Assembly (NCBI GenBank): GCA_021817415.1
Contig: JAKAUZ010000003.1
Coordinates: 1-64,000, forward strand
Direction of reading: 5' to 3'
DNA length: 64,000 nucleotides
Origin: Thermoplasmata archaeon
Lineage (GTDB): Archaea > Thermoplasmatota > Thermoplasmata > Thermoplasmatales > GCA-001856825
The notes under the pieces are model-generated. The model was given only the letters and a program-made list of their open reading frames with translations, did not search any database and was not told where the DNA came from. Positions within the stretch are counted from its first letter, which is position 1, and each line of letters starts with the position of its first letter. Positions 28,487 to 38,022 of the stretch are shown in pieces. The position numbers and the translations under genes are program-made.

Positions 28487-29497
28487 GTGTCTGTTGTAGC
28501 GCAGTACAAGTCGCAAGTGGACGAGGAGCTCGGGAGATTCTTTACTGGAAGAGAGCTGGGCAAGGATGGAATCGAGCTTCGGGTCATTTCCGCTCTGAAA
28601 GAATTCACTATGAGAGGAGGTAAAAGGGTTCGACCTCTTTTTATGATACTCGGGTACTGGCTGAACTCTGATATTGATGAGAGAATCATAAGAGCCTCAA
28701 TTAGCCTGGAACTGATGCAATCCTACCTCCTGATTCATGATGACATAATTGATCAGAGCCCGACGAGGAGAGGCGGGCCTTCCTTCCATAAGATGTGGAA
28801 TTATGAAGAAAGAATGAATGAAGGAATATCAATTGTGGCAGCTGATCTGGCAGATGCATATTCACACGAAATTCTTCTTTCGAATGATTTCCCGCCTGAA
28901 AATCTTAACAGGGCAATGATGGCAATGTCAGAAACGGTCGAAATGACGGGGATTGGCCAGTTGATGGATATCACAATGCCTCTCAAAGATAAAGTGACTC
29001 TGGGTGAGGTGACGAAAGTACACGTCATGAAAACCGCTCATTACACAGTAAATGGACCTATGAAGATGGGGGCGTATTTGTCTGGCTATCCCAATGTCGG
29101 ACTCATTGACCATTATGGCATCCCTCTCGGCATTGCATTCCAGATTCAGGATGACATTCTCGGGATGTATGGTGATGAAAAGACTCTGGGGAAGCCGGTG
29201 ACCAGCGACTTTGAAGAAGGGAAGATGACACACCTGATTCTAAATGCATTCGATCTGGCAAGTGAAAATGACATAAAATTCATAAAAAAATTTCTAGGCA
29301 AACCTGGCATCAGCCAAAGTGATTTTGAAGAAGTGAGAAATATAATAAAGTCGTCTGGAGCCCTTGCCAAAACCAAGGAACTAGCGTTGAGTTATTATAA
29401 CAAGGCGATTTCCTCTATCCCGGAGCTGACAGATGATTCAATGAAAGTCAAGGAACTGGAAGAGATGGCCAAAAGAATGGTCGATAGGATCAATTAG
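28487..29497 (+). CDS. idsA: Geranylgeranyl diphosphate synthase type polyprenyl synthase
   Basis: A 336-residue trans-prenyltransferase making C20 or similar isoprenyl diphosphates for archaeal membrane lipids. The first Asp-rich motif is HDDIID followed by TRRGGPSFH, and the second is QIQDDILGMYGDEKTLGKP. GGKRVRP, the diphosphate-binding stretch, is near residue 45. The residues before the first motif (LMQSYLLIH) control chain length and fit a GGPP-type product, but quinone side-chain lengths cannot be excluded. The start is GTG at 28487, with an A/T-rich gttaaaataac about 30 nt upstream. Its end overlaps the UbiD gene by 4 nt, convergent. Confidence 0.92.
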   Translation: MSVVAQYKSQVDEELGRFFTGRELGKDGIELRVISALKEFTMRGGKRVRPLFMILGYWLNSDIDERIIRASISLELMQSYLLIHDDIIDQSPTRRGGPSFHKMWNYEERMNEGISIVAADLADAYSHEILLSNDFPPENLNRAMMAMSETVEMTGIGQLMDITMPLKDKVTLGEVTKVHVMKTAHYTVNGPMKMGAYLSGYPNVGLIDHYGIPLGIAFQIQDDILGMYGDEKTLGKPVTSDFEEGKMTHLILNAFDLASENDIKFIKKFLGKPGISQSDFEEVRNIIKSSGALAKTKELALSYYNKAISSIPELTDDSMKVKELEEMAKRMVDRIN

Positions 29498-30732
29498 TCC
29501 CTCACAAACTTCCTTCCGCCACCGAGCGGCATCGTAGCGTCCATTCCCATTTTTGAGGTTATGTTGTCCTTATAGCTGCTTGGATCAAGGGAAGACCCCC
29601 TTTCATTCTTGACAATGATTCCTCTATCTGCCTGGAACCTGGTAGCCAGTGCCCACTCCACATCATTATCATTGTAGATATCAATGTCTTTATCCACCAC
29701 TATTACCCTCTTCAGGCTCTTGTGCCCCCTGAAGGACGCTTCAACAGTTTTTCTGAAATCGTCACTGGATGCTTTTTGGATTTTTACGACTCCGTGTAAC
29801 CAGCTTGCACCGCCTTCGGGGAGCCTCACGTCGATCACATTTACACCCTCCTTCCTGATCTCGTTAAATATGGTAGGTTCCCTGGGAAGACCCATCAGGT
29901 TGAAGTGCTCTAAAGTTGCAGGTACCAGAGCGTGGTAAATTGGGTCCTTGACCGTTTCAACTGATTCGAAGAATATTTGGGGCTGGTTTTCCTGTATGTC
30001 ATAAGTGCCAGTGACATCCTTGAACGGACCTTCCCTTTCCTTGTGAGAGGAGAAGACCGCATTTATGACATATTCTGAATGTGATGGCACCATTATACCA
30101 TTGGCACTCCTGGAGAAAGTCATGTCTTTGCCTTTCGATTTCCTGTACAATGAATTCGCCACGGCCGACTCGTCTCTTTCAAAGGGAATGCTGGTTGCAG
30201 AGGCAAGCAAAAACTCTAGGGGGGAACCTATGACAATGGAAACCTTCAATTCTTCTCCGTGATCAATGCTTTCATTATACATCCTGAAAAGGTCCCTGGG
30301 GACAAGCCTTACGAGTCCTTCCTGACTGTTTCTTACCCACACCCTGTGAATGGAAAGATTTCTCTTCCTACCCTTCTCCGCCACAAATATGCCTGACGTA
30401 ATGTAATAGCCTGCGTCTCCCTTGTAGAACTGACACGTCGGTACCTCATCCATCCCGACCTTCTCGGTAAATAATTTCTCGCCCTCCTTAATGGGAGAGG
30501 CATCATTCAGGGAATCCTGGTATATCTTGAGGAATTCCTGTCGGTCCATCCTCAACTCCCTGTAAATTCTCTCCCTGCTTGCCCAGAGATTAACAAAAGC
30601 CCTTTTCCCCTCAAGGTTGGTTAGAAGTACTGGCCTCTCTTTGTATTTTAAAGAGATATCAGTGACCTCTAGCTTCCTTGATACCTCGGTTTCGATCACA
30701 ATCATCTCTTCGTCGATGAAATTATGTAACAT
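29494..30732 (-). CDS. UbiD-family prenyl-FMN-dependent decarboxylase
   Basis: A 412-residue protein of the UbiD superfamily, reversible (de)carboxylases using prenylated FMN on aromatic or unsaturated acids. Family features include a CQFYKGDAGYYITSGI strand region, then VWVRNSQEGLVRLVPRDL, GSPLEFLLASATSIPFERDE with the conserved Arg/Glu, EREGPFKDVTGTYD (the E-R-E type segment) and the C-terminal WALATRFQADRG. It is convergent with the GGPP synthase. A role in quinone or isoprenoid metabolism is possible; no UbiX prenyltransferase gene is in the window. It starts 28 nt after aspS on the same strand. Confidence 0.88.
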   Translation of the reverse strand: MLHNFIDEEMIVIETEVSRKLEVTDISLKYKERPVLLTNLEGKRAFVNLWASRERIYRELRMDRQEFLKIYQDSLNDASPIKEGEKLFTEKVGMDEVPTCQFYKGDAGYYITSGIFVAEKGRKRNLSIHRVWVRNSQEGLVRLVPRDLFRMYNESIDHGEELKVSIVIGSPLEFLLASATSIPFERDESAVANSLYRKSKGKDMTFSRSANGIMVPSHSEYVINAVFSSHKEREGPFKDVTGTYDIQENQPQIFFESVETVKDPIYHALVPATLEHFNLMGLPREPTIFNEIRKEGVNVIDVRLPEGGASWLHGVVKIQKASSDDFRKTVEASFRGHKSLKRVIVVDKDIDIYNDNDVEWALATRFQADRGIIVKNERGSSLDPSSYKDNITSKMGMDATMPLGGGRKFVRD

Positions 30733-30759
30733 CCCCGCCCCCTCGTTTCGACTGGAACT

Positions 30760-32037
30760 TCATGGAGTAATCCTTGTCCTGTCTCTTGGGAATAGTGTGG
30801 CTTCCCTTATGTTCTGCAGGTTCAGCAGCACCATTGTCAGTCTTTCTAGCCCAATTGCCCATCCTGCATGCGGTGGCATGCCATACTGGAAGGCCTTGAT
30901 ATAAAATTCGAACGATTCCACATTCAGCCCCTTTGCTTCCAGATTCTTTATGAGAATTTCAGGATTGTGCACCCTCTGCGCCCCACTTGTAATCTCGACT
31001 TCGCCAAATTGTAAATCGAACCCTCTTGAATATTTTTCATCAAAAGGCTGAACATAGAAAGGTTTCAATTTCCTGGGCCATCTGGTGATAAAGTAAAATT
31101 CATTCAATCCTTCGCCTATTGCCTTGAGGGCAGGTGTTGATAGATCCTCTCCATCGTCTACCTTTATTCCTTTGTCGTTTGCGATTTTAACGCATTCGGC
31201 ATAGCTAATCTTCTTGAAGGAGTAATCAGTTTTTGGAGACGTTATTCCAAGAAGCTCCAACTCCTTAGAGTTCTCCTCGATAACCATCTTTGAACTCACC
31301 TTGATTACTTCTTCAAGGACTCTCATCGCCTCTTCGTCGTCGACAAAACTCATCTCAATATCTATGGAGGTAAATTCATTAAGATGCCGTGTTGTATTGT
31401 GTTCCTCAGCCCTGAAGGCGGGTGCAATTTCAAATACCCTGTCAAATCCTGCTGACATCATGATTTCCTTGTAGAGCTGGGGACTTTGACTCAAATATGC
31501 ACTCCTATCAAAGTATTTGACAGGAAACAACTCTGTGCCTCCTTCCGTAGCAGCTGCTACTATTTTTGGCGTCCGGACTTCGATGAATCCATTCTGATGG
31601 AAATATTGCCTGACCGCCCTTGATATGGTGTCCTGTACCTTGAAAATGGAAAGTATCTTTGGCTTTCTTAGATCCAGAAATCTGTTTTCGAGCCTGGTTT
31701 CAATATCAGAATCCACCATGTCCACAACCCCCAAAGGAAGAGGTGCAAGGGATTTATTCAGGATTTTGAACTTATTCACCTGTATCTCGTAACCTTGTTT
31801 TGCCTGACTTTCAACCGCTTTGCCTTTAGCTTCAATGACACTCTCCCTAGAAAGAGTTCTTAACTCTTCAAAAATAGATGCGTTTTCTTTCTTAGCCACT
31901 ACGCACTGTACGTGCCCAGAGACATCTCTCAGGTCTATGAATGCGATCGAACCGCCTGTTCTAATCGCCTGTACCCATCCCTTGACCTCCACTTCAGTGT
32001 TCAAATGATTCTTAACTTCTGCTGCAAGGACTCTCAT
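30760..32037 (-). CDS. aspS: Aspartyl-tRNA synthetase, archaeal type
   Basis: A 425-residue class IIb aminoacyl-tRNA synthetase charging tRNA-Asp. The N-terminal OB-fold anticodon-binding domain (about 1-105) contains [20 protein letters not shown]. The catalytic domain has motif 2 with [15 protein letters not shown] and motif 3 with [11 protein letters not shown]. The length is that of the short archaeal/eukaryal form without the bacterial insertion domain. Whether it also charges tRNA-Asn cannot be told. Confidence 0.96.
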   Translation of the reverse strand: MRVLAAEVKNHLNTEVEVKGWVQAIRTGGSIAFIDLRDVSGHVQCVVAKKENASIFEELRTLSRESVIEAKGKAVESQAKQGYEIQVNKFKILNKSLAPLPLGVVDMVDSDIETRLENRFLDLRKPKILSIFKVQDTISRAVRQYFHQNGFIEVRTPKIVAAATEGGTELFPVKYFDRSAYLSQSPQLYKEIMMSAGFDRVFEIAPAFRAEEHNTTRHLNEFTSIDIEMSFVDDEEAMRVLEEVIKVSSKMVIEENSKELELLGITSPKTDYSFKKISYAECVKIANDKGIKVDDGEDLSTPALKAIGEGLNEFYFITRWPRKLKPFYVQPFDEKYSRGFDLQFGEVEITSGAQRVHNPEILIKNLEAKGLNVESFEFYIKAFQYGMPPHAGWAIGLERLTMVLLNLQNIREATLFPRDRTRITP

Positions 32038-32108
32038 TTCATCCTATAATTAATTTCATACATATAACATAATAGCAAGAAATAGATATTTGCTGGCAAT
32101 ACAGGTGT

Positions 32109-32651
32109 GTGCGAATAGGAGTGCTTGACATTCAGGGAGATGTTTCTGAACATGTTAATATCTTATCATCTCTGGGAGCAGATCCCGTCAGGATCAGGAA
32201 AAGCCCAGATCTGGAAAATGTTGATGGACTGATATTGCCTGGAGGAGAGAGCACCGTTATTGGAAAAGTCATGAAAGAACGAGGCCTTGTTGAATTGATA
32301 ATGAAGAAAAAGCTTCCTGTGATGGGTACCTGTGCAGGACTCATATTGATGTCAGAGAACGTAGATGGAGGAAAAGGCCTCCTTCCTCTGTTGGACATTG
32401 AAGTAAAGAGAAACGGTTATGGGAGTCAGAGGGAAAGTTTTGAAACAGACTTAAACATTGAAGGAATTGGCCAATTCCACGGAGTTTTCATAAGGGCACC
32501 AATAATTGTGAAGGTCAAAAAAGGTAGGGTGTTGTCTCAATATGAAAATTCTCCGATAATTGTCTCCGAAGGGAAACATCTGGGAATGACCTTTCACCCT
32601 GAAATATTTGGAGACGGAAGGATTCACAGAATGTTCATTGATTCAATATAG
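32109..32651 (+). CDS. pdxT: Pyridoxal 5'-phosphate synthase glutaminase subunit
   Basis: A 180-residue class I glutamine amidotransferase that supplies ammonia to PdxS for PLP synthesis. The nucleophile lies in VMGTCAGLIL, the oxyanion loop in LPGGESTVIGK, and the His/Glu pair in MTFHPEIFGDGRIH, with IGQFHGVFIRAP before it. The start is a GTG at 32109 with no room for an SD site, so it is probably leaderless. The partner pdxS is not in the window. Many PLP enzymes (glyA, aminotransferase) are nearby. Confidence 0.94.
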   Translation: MRIGVLDIQGDVSEHVNILSSLGADPVRIRKSPDLENVDGLILPGGESTVIGKVMKERGLVELIMKKKLPVMGTCAGLILMSENVDGGKGLLPLLDIEVKRNGYGSQRESFETDLNIEGIGQFHGVFIRAPIIVKVKKGRVLSQYENSPIIVSEGKHLGMTFHPEIFGDGRIHRMFIDSI

Positions 32652-32736
32652 AAATTTGAAGAATTTATTTATTCCTATGTCCTCATACCTATTTCAGTAC
32701 GATCACAGGTAAAGAAGGAATGGAATTAGAAGAATT

Positions 32737-33807
32737 TTACACCATTCTTGGTTTTGATAAGAGACATTTTCCTTCGGTCTTACCAGTCGAAACCACGACA
32801 TTCATCCCAACTTTTAAGTCGGAATCAAAATATCCAAGACCAATCCCCTTGGAAAGAGATGGAGAGAATGTTCCGGAAGTCAGGATACCAACCTCCTTAC
32901 CGTTCAATTTCACGATTGATCCATTTCTCGGAATCACCTTGTCTTCTGCCACAACTCCCCTGAACCTTCTTTTTATGTTGTCTTTCCTTATTTCAAGATT
33001 TTTCTTCCCGATGAAATCATGATCCCAGTCCAGTATCCAAGATACCCCGGCTTCAATTGGGTCTCTGTCTTCATTGAAATCCTGTCCCGAAAGCAGGAGT
33101 CCTTTCTCCATCCTAAGTGTATCTCTGGCTCCAAGACCAATCGGTTTCACATTCGCATTGCTCAACAGTTTTTTCCATGTGGCCACAGCGTATTCATTGG
33201 GAATGATAAATTCGAATCCCTCCTCACCGGTGTATCCGGTACTGGATACAATGGTTGCATCTTCTAATCCCGGTGATGGATACATTTCAGAGACGTTTGT
33301 CAGGGCGAAATGGTCAAGATTGTTTGCTTCCGGATGCAAATTTTTCATCACTTCGTGGGAGAGGGGACCCTGAAGTGCAAGGCATGACATTTTTGATGAA
33401 ATGTTGGAGATTTTTACCTTGAAATCCTTCTTGTTCTTTACAAGCCAAGCATATATCTTGTCTGTCGTAGCTGCATTTGGTACGACTAAGAACTTTTCTT
33501 CACTGATCTTGTTTGCAATAGTATCGTCTATCATTGCAGCATTTTCATTCAGGTATGCAGAATAAATTGCTTTCCCAATCCTTGATTTTGATAGATCAGT
33601 TGGAAGGAGATAGGAAAGGAAGTCCTGTGCATCTTTTCCTTCGATCATTATGTCTCCCATATGAGAAACGTCAAACAATCCTGCCTTCTGTCTAACTTGC
33701 CTGTGTTCCTCTATTATGCTGGAATACTGGATTGGCATTTCCCAGCCGTGAAAATCTACCATCTTTGCATTAAGTTTAACATGTTCTTCAAACAATGAGG
33801 TCCTCAT
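32737..33807 (-). CDS. gcvT: Glycine cleavage system aminomethyltransferase (T protein)
   Basis: A 356-residue folate-dependent enzyme that takes the aminomethyl group from lipoylated H protein and releases ammonia. The N-terminus has MVDFHGWEMPIQYSSIIEEH, the centre LALQGPLSHEVM and SSTGYTGEEGFEF, and the C-terminal barrel LLSGQDFNEDRDPIEAGVSW. These are the diagnostic family stretches, including the folate-binding Asp/Glu. No gcvH or gcvP is nearby. It stands alone, divergent from tRNA-Phe. Confidence 0.93.
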   Translation of the reverse strand: MRTSLFEEHVKLNAKMVDFHGWEMPIQYSSIIEEHRQVRQKAGLFDVSHMGDIMIEGKDAQDFLSYLLPTDLSKSRIGKAIYSAYLNENAAMIDDTIANKISEEKFLVVPNAATTDKIYAWLVKNKKDFKVKISNISSKMSCLALQGPLSHEVMKNLHPEANNLDHFALTNVSEMYPSPGLEDATIVSSTGYTGEEGFEFIIPNEYAVATWKKLLSNANVKPIGLGARDTLRMEKGLLLSGQDFNEDRDPIEAGVSWILDWDHDFIGKKNLEIRKDNIKRRFRGVVAEDKVIPRNGSIVKLNGKEVGILTSGTFSPSLSKGIGLGYFDSDLKVGMNVVVSTGKTEGKCLLSKPRMV

Positions 33808-33914
33808 GATTCATGATTACAGCTGTGTTAATAACGTTAGTCTTGCACTCGAAATTAAGGGGGGCGGGGGATGTTAAAGTATTTCTAATGGATGGTTATA
33901 AACGAAAGAAGCAA

Positions 33915-33987
33915 GCCGCGATAACTCAGCTGGGAGAGTGCAAGCCTGAAGAGCTTGAAGTCGCCGGTTCGATCCCGGCTCGCGGCA
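33915..33987 (+). tRNA. tRNA-Phe (GAA)
   Basis: A 73-nt intronless cloverleaf. The acceptor stem gccgcga pairs perfectly with tcgcggc and the discriminator is A at 33987. The D arm contains agctgggaga. The anticodon stem caagc/gcttg encloses the loop ctgaaga with anticodon GAA. The T arm is ccggttcgatcccgg. CCA is not encoded. It is the natural substrate for Taw2 and Trm56 encoded in the same window. Confidence 0.96.
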
Positions 33988-34036
33988 TGGATGCACATTT
34001 CAACAAGGCTCAATCCCATGTGGACTTTGGCAATTC

Positions 34037-35449
34037 TCACGTGACATCTCGTTCATGTGGAAGGTTAAACTGTGCCTTTCCCTTTACCTTCTCTTCACCG
34101 AGCGAATAAACGAATCCTCCACCAATAGCTGCCCATACAAACACTGCCAAAACACCGTAACTCACCGGGAATTTTATTGGAACTATTGAATAATAAAGCG
34201 TCACAAGAAAGATCAGTGTTGATGCAAATGGTATTATCAAATGCTTCACAATATTGAACTCTCCAATTTTCCTGAAAAAAACACTCAGGGAAATATTCGC
34301 AAGAATATGCACGATCAGATATCCTACAGTTACACCAGTCAGCTCTATGACGAATGCGTTGAACGGGCCCATCCAGAAAGCCATTGGAACTGAAAGCAGG
34401 ACAGCAACTGTTGCATCAACCGCAATTGCCACATGTGGTGTTCCGTGCTTCAAGTTGATGGAAGAAAGTCTTTTAGGGAGGATCACTCCATCCCTGGCCA
34501 TTGCATACATTCCCCTGATTCCAGCATTGAAATAAGAAAGACCCAGATTGAGGAAACTGTTGATCCCGAAGATGACTATCACCGCTGCTCCCGCCAATCC
34601 AAGATAGGTTCTAGCCTCAATTACTCCAGGGATCAGTTCATTTCCGAACCCAGACATATCAGAAGTCCCCCAACCGATTGCAAGGGCATATGCAGAAAGA
34701 AGGATTGTGACTCCAGCTAGCAATACCGATATAATCACTGCCTTTCCTATCGTCTTACGTGGACCTTTTGCCTCTTCCCCCAGGATAACCGGAGAACCTG
34801 CTCCAGCGAAAGAAGTGATTGAAAAGATCATCCCGAGCGCAACTCCAGACATTCCACCTGGAGCAAATTTCGGGGTAAATACGAGCAGGGTGTTGGAAGT
34901 TCCAGACTTAGCTATGACAAATACGCTGAAAAAAATCATTATTGAAATTTCAGCCAAACCAGTTATTATGCTATACTTAAGCGACGGTTTAATTCCCCAA
35001 TAAGACATTCCAGCGACAAACATTATCAGCACCAGACTTAAAACTATCCATGAATACGCAGGTAGCATCATTCCGGTGATCAACTGGAAGGCAGCAGGCA
35101 CAAATATCGCACCAAAGAAAAGTGCTGCATTCGGGGTTACAAGTGTCGTATAGAGTAAATAGATCCATCCAGTGAAAAGTCCGGCTCTCGGACCAAGACC
35201 ATGGCCAACAAAGCTGTAGTATCCACCGCTGCTGGCAATCTTTTTTGAGAATTGGAAAATTGTATTTATTGTCAAGAATGTGAGTATAAAGGCAAGAAGG
35301 AATGCAAGTGGCATCGAGGCCAGCGCAAATATGGCTGCAGTTGTAATAAGCGCTATCATGTCCATGAGAGGTGCAATGGCGGTCAGACTCTGGAATATCA
35401 ATCCAAAAATCCCAATCGAATTCTTTCGCAGGTGGGAAAGATCAGACAT
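34037..35449 (-). CDS. APC-family amino acid permease
   Basis: A 470-residue membrane protein with about 12 transmembrane segments. The N-terminal segment contains GLIFQSLTAIAPLMDMI, and the next helices include SSGGYYSFVGHGLGPRAGLF, the consensus of the APC superfamily (substrate-binding glycine stretch). The Gly-rich SFAGAGSPVILGEEAKGPRK at about 215-235 is also family-typical. It probably imports amino acids by proton symport; the specific substrate is unknown. It ends 50 nt after tRNA-Phe on the opposite strand. Confidence 0.9.
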   Translation of the reverse strand: MSDLSHLRKNSIGIFGLIFQSLTAIAPLMDMIALITTAAIFALASMPLAFLLAFILTFLTINTIFQFSKKIASSGGYYSFVGHGLGPRAGLFTGWIYLLYTTLVTPNAALFFGAIFVPAAFQLITGMMLPAYSWIVLSLVLIMFVAGMSYWGIKPSLKYSIITGLAEISIMIFFSVFVIAKSGTSNTLLVFTPKFAPGGMSGVALGMIFSITSFAGAGSPVILGEEAKGPRKTIGKAVIISVLLAGVTILLSAYALAIGWGTSDMSGFGNELIPGVIEARTYLGLAGAAVIVIFGINSFLNLGLSYFNAGIRGMYAMARDGVILPKRLSSINLKHGTPHVAIAVDATVAVLLSVPMAFWMGPFNAFVIELTGVTVGYLIVHILANISLSVFFRKIGEFNIVKHLIIPFASTLIFLVTLYYSIVPIKFPVSYGVLAVFVWAAIGGGFVYSLGEEKVKGKAQFNLPHERDVT

Positions 35450-35778
35450 TCAACTTGTAATGCGACTCGATATAAATGTATAAGTAGTCAAATTTGCCAA
35501 GCATTTGACTTAATCTTTCAGAAGAATTTAGAAGAACAAACTGCGAATTTCAAAAGGATGCACAAGCTGGAGTCCATCTTTTCTTTGAAGGTCCCATAGA
35601 TTGCCATTGGCTAAGGTAAACAACTCTGGGATCGATGGTAACGTAATCCTGAAATCAAAAATGGAGAGTGGAAGATGATAATCTATAGTCACAATCTATA
35701 TGGAAGGCATTGAGTGCCAACATCCAGATTAAGGCGAGATAAAACCATCAATCTGAGTCAACCAGATATCACATAAGG
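35450..35778. other. Intergenic region, 329 bp, no gene seen
   Basis: The stretch lies between the start of the permease gene and the end of the NifX-like gene, both on the minus strand. Candidate permease promoter elements lie in the first 50 bp (minus-strand tatatcgag and acttatacat-like A/T stretches around 35470-35485). No ORF with coding character, tRNA or convincing structured element was found. Confidence 0.4.
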
Positions 35779-36129
35779 TCACTCATACTCGGCATATACT
35801 TCTGGTTCCAGCTCGTCTGTCAGGTCCAGAGAATCGATTTTCTCGACAAATTCCTCCAGCTCATTGAATGGTGACACAATGTATTTGATCCTTCCCTGTG
35901 ACATCCTGTAGGAACCTGGGCACATGCCACCGCTTTTAACCGCAAGTGCATCAACCTTCAATCTAATAATCGTAGCAGTTGCGATCTCTTTTCCTCCAGG
36001 AACTCTCTCAAATCCGGGATTCTCGTACTGCTCTATCTCCTTGCTCTCGGTATCAACCACACTGATGACCTCTCCCAAGTCAAGTGGAGAGAGAACATTA
36101 TCTTTGGTATGGACGACTGCCACTTTCAT
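35779..36129 (-). CDS. NifX/NifB-like dinitrogenase iron-molybdenum cofactor domain protein
   Basis: A 116-residue protein of the NifX/NafY/MTH1175 fold, which binds or carries metal clusters. The start at 36129 (MKVAVVHTKDNVLSPLDLGE) matches the family start; the same frame is open upstream to 36318, but that extension has no family similarity and would overlap coaD. Other typical parts are GKEIATATIIRLKVDALAV and GGMCPGSYRM with a single Cys. An acidic tail follows. Archaea without nitrogenase carry several such proteins with unknown clients. Confidence 0.78.
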   Translation of the reverse strand: MKVAVVHTKDNVLSPLDLGEVISVVDTESKEIEQYENPGFERVPGGKEIATATIIRLKVDALAVKSGGMCPGSYRMSQGRIKYIVSPFNELEEFVEKIDSLDLTDELEPEVYAEYE

Positions 36130-36265
36130 AACACTGAGGCCAAATCTGAAATTTAAGTGTGATGTTTTAACCTCAACTAAATCATTCCCAGTATTCCAGT
36201 ATAAAATGAGCAATACATCAAGGATGGAGGAATAGTAGTGATTATTAGCCCAGTAATATTCAAGA

Positions 36266-37225
36266 ATGATGAAAGTCCTGCTTGGGGGTACGTTCAGTTT
36301 CCTGCATAAAGCCCACAAGGAAATGATTGAAAGAGGCAGCAGAATAGGCGACCTTTATATTGGATTGACAGGCAACAATTTTGAAAGAATCAAGAATTAT
36401 CAAGTCCCACCCTATGACATTAGAAAGAAAAAACTTGAGAACTACCTGCAGGAGAGAGGAATCGAGGCCAAGATATCTCAATTAAATGATCAATACGGTT
36501 CCACATTGGAAAGGGAATTCGACGCGATGGTGATAAGCAACGAGACGTTCGATTTTGCTGCCAAAATTAATTTTATAAGAAAGAGCAGGGGTATCAGACC
36601 ACTGGCATTAGAAAATATTGGAACGGTCCTGGGAGATGATTATCTGCCAATAAAGTCGGAAAGAATTTCAAAAGGGGTTATCAATGAAAATGGAGAGAGA
36701 CTGACCCCTATTAGACTGGGAATTGCAAGTAAAAACCCAGAAAAAATAAAGGGACTAGAGAACTTCGCAATTAAATGGTTTAAGAATTATGAAATACACA
36801 AGTTCGAGGGAGGAGGAAAAACTGAACAGCCATTCGGAAACGAGATACTGTCAGGAGCAATTGAAAGGCTCAAATCAGTTCCCCAGGATTTTGATTTTGC
36901 ATTCGGCATAGAAGCTGGGGTCACATCTGTCAAAGGGCATTATTCAGATGTTCACACCACAGCCATCAGGGACATAAGCGGTTACGTAACGTATGGATTC
37001 TCTAGCGGTCTTCCACTGGATGGGAACCTAATTCAACTGTTGAAGAACGGCTTGAATTTGGAGGAGGCAACGGACTTCCTCGTTTCCGCTCAAAAATCGG
37101 GTGAAAGCAAGGGTGCGATTTACCATTTCTCGCAAGGAAAAATGGAAAGGTGGGAAGTGGTCTACGAATCTATTTTTTCTGCATTCGTTGAAAGACTTGC
37201 ATCGACTATCCCAAGAAAAAGCTAA
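36266..37225 (+). CDS. coaD: Phosphopantetheine adenylyltransferase fused to a DUF84 nucleotide triphosphatase
   Basis: A 319-residue two-domain protein. Residues 1 to about 145 form an archaeal-type phosphopantetheine adenylyltransferase for coenzyme A synthesis, with the nucleotidyltransferase motif GGTFSFLHKAHK (the HxxH signature) and a C-terminal KSERISKGVI resembling the ISST/R motif region. Residues from about 148 form a DUF84 domain (inosine/xanthosine triphosphatase, YjjX-like): LGIASKNPEKIKGLE, then FAFGIEAGV and GAIYHFSQGKMER. DUF84 enzymes hydrolyse non-canonical purine triphosphates. The gene overlaps the following class II amidotransferase gene by 4 nt at the 3' end, convergent. 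The fusion is not the usual arrangement. Confidence 0.85.
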   Translation: MMKVLLGGTFSFLHKAHKEMIERGSRIGDLYIGLTGNNFERIKNYQVPPYDIRKKKLENYLQERGIEAKISQLNDQYGSTLEREFDAMVISNETFDFAAKINFIRKSRGIRPLALENIGTVLGDDYLPIKSERISKGVINENGERLTPIRLGIASKNPEKIKGLENFAIKWFKNYEIHKFEGGGKTEQPFGNEILSGAIERLKSVPQDFDFAFGIEAGVTSVKGHYSDVHTTAIRDISGYVTYGFSSGLPLDGNLIQLLKNGLNLEEATDFLVSAQKSGESKGAIYHFSQGKMERWEVVYESIFSAFVERLASTIPRKS

Positions 37226-37875
37226 AGGACGTGAGGGACCGTTCCCTTGGTTGGGTATTCCTTGACGTGACCATTTCTATAAACCACAAGAGTCTGATTC
37301 TCTATTTCGAACCATTTACCATCCATTACCTCTGTTGAAACAGTAAATCTATCATTTTCCAGCCTGTAAAAAAGGGTGTAGTAACCCCTGTCTTCCCTGA
37401 CCTCCCTGTATGCGACAGCAAAAGACCCATCAGTCATAATGAAGTTCAAGCTGGTGAAGTTCATTGTTCTGACATTTTCAATAGCTTCAGGGAAACTCTT
37501 GAAAATCATCTTGAAGTACTGTGAACTGTCACTGGACTTCTCATTCCCGAGTTCCTTGATGGTCCCATTGTGAGCAAACGACATCATTCCTCTGAGGAGG
37601 GGTTGAGTGTTGTTTATCGTCTTCGATGATGAACTTATTTTCCTCGCATGAGCAATGAGAGTCTCACCGAACAATTCATTTTCACCAATAACCGGGCGTT
37701 CAGCATTTTCGGGAGGAATGCTCTTCTTAACATATACCTGATTCTTAGTGTAAACTGCGTACCCGAATCCATCGGTGTGAGGTGCCTTATTTCCTCTGTA
37801 TGCCATCTCGTAAACGAAATCCAGGTAAGGTGACAGATCTGAATTCCTGCCTGTTGTGAGGAGCATCCTGCACAT
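37222..37875 (-). CDS. Class II glutamine amidotransferase-like protein
   Basis: A 217-residue N-terminal nucleophile hydrolase of the YafJ/Gat-II type. The start at 37875 puts the catalytic Cys at position 2 (MCRMLL), as required after Met removal; an upstream ATG at 37896 would bury it. Other family marks are ADGFGY-like HTDGFGYAVY, TLIAHARKISSSS and MMSFAHNGTIK (glutamine-binding Arg and Asn). There is no second domain, so it is a stand-alone glutaminase-like protein whose acceptor is unknown. It overlaps the coaD-DUF84 gene by 4 nt. Confidence 0.85.
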   Translation of the reverse strand: MCRMLLTTGRNSDLSPYLDFVYEMAYRGNKAPHTDGFGYAVYTKNQVYVKKSIPPENAERPVIGENELFGETLIAHARKISSSSKTINNTQPLLRGMMSFAHNGTIKELGNEKSSDSSQYFKMIFKSFPEAIENVRTMNFTSLNFIMTDGSFAVAYREVREDRGYYTLFYRLENDRFTVSTEVMDGKWFEIENQTLVVYRNGHVKEYPTKGTVPHVL

Positions 37876-38022
37876 ATCATATGATAATATACGCATTAAA
37901 AACCTTAACTGACTTTCAATGTAAGCCGAAAAATGGCTATGGAAGAGCTCTTTTCAGGGGAAGGATCAAGTTGCAAAGATGGGCATGCAATAAATTATTA
38001 ACAATATTCATATGAGGAAGCA

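Noticed and set aside
33813-34109. 98-codon plus-strand ORF
   Set aside because: It runs through tRNA-Phe and has no family resemblance.
36130-36318. N-terminal extension of the NifX-like protein
   Set aside because: The extension has no family similarity, overlaps the divergent coaD-DUF84 gene and the family start is at 36129.
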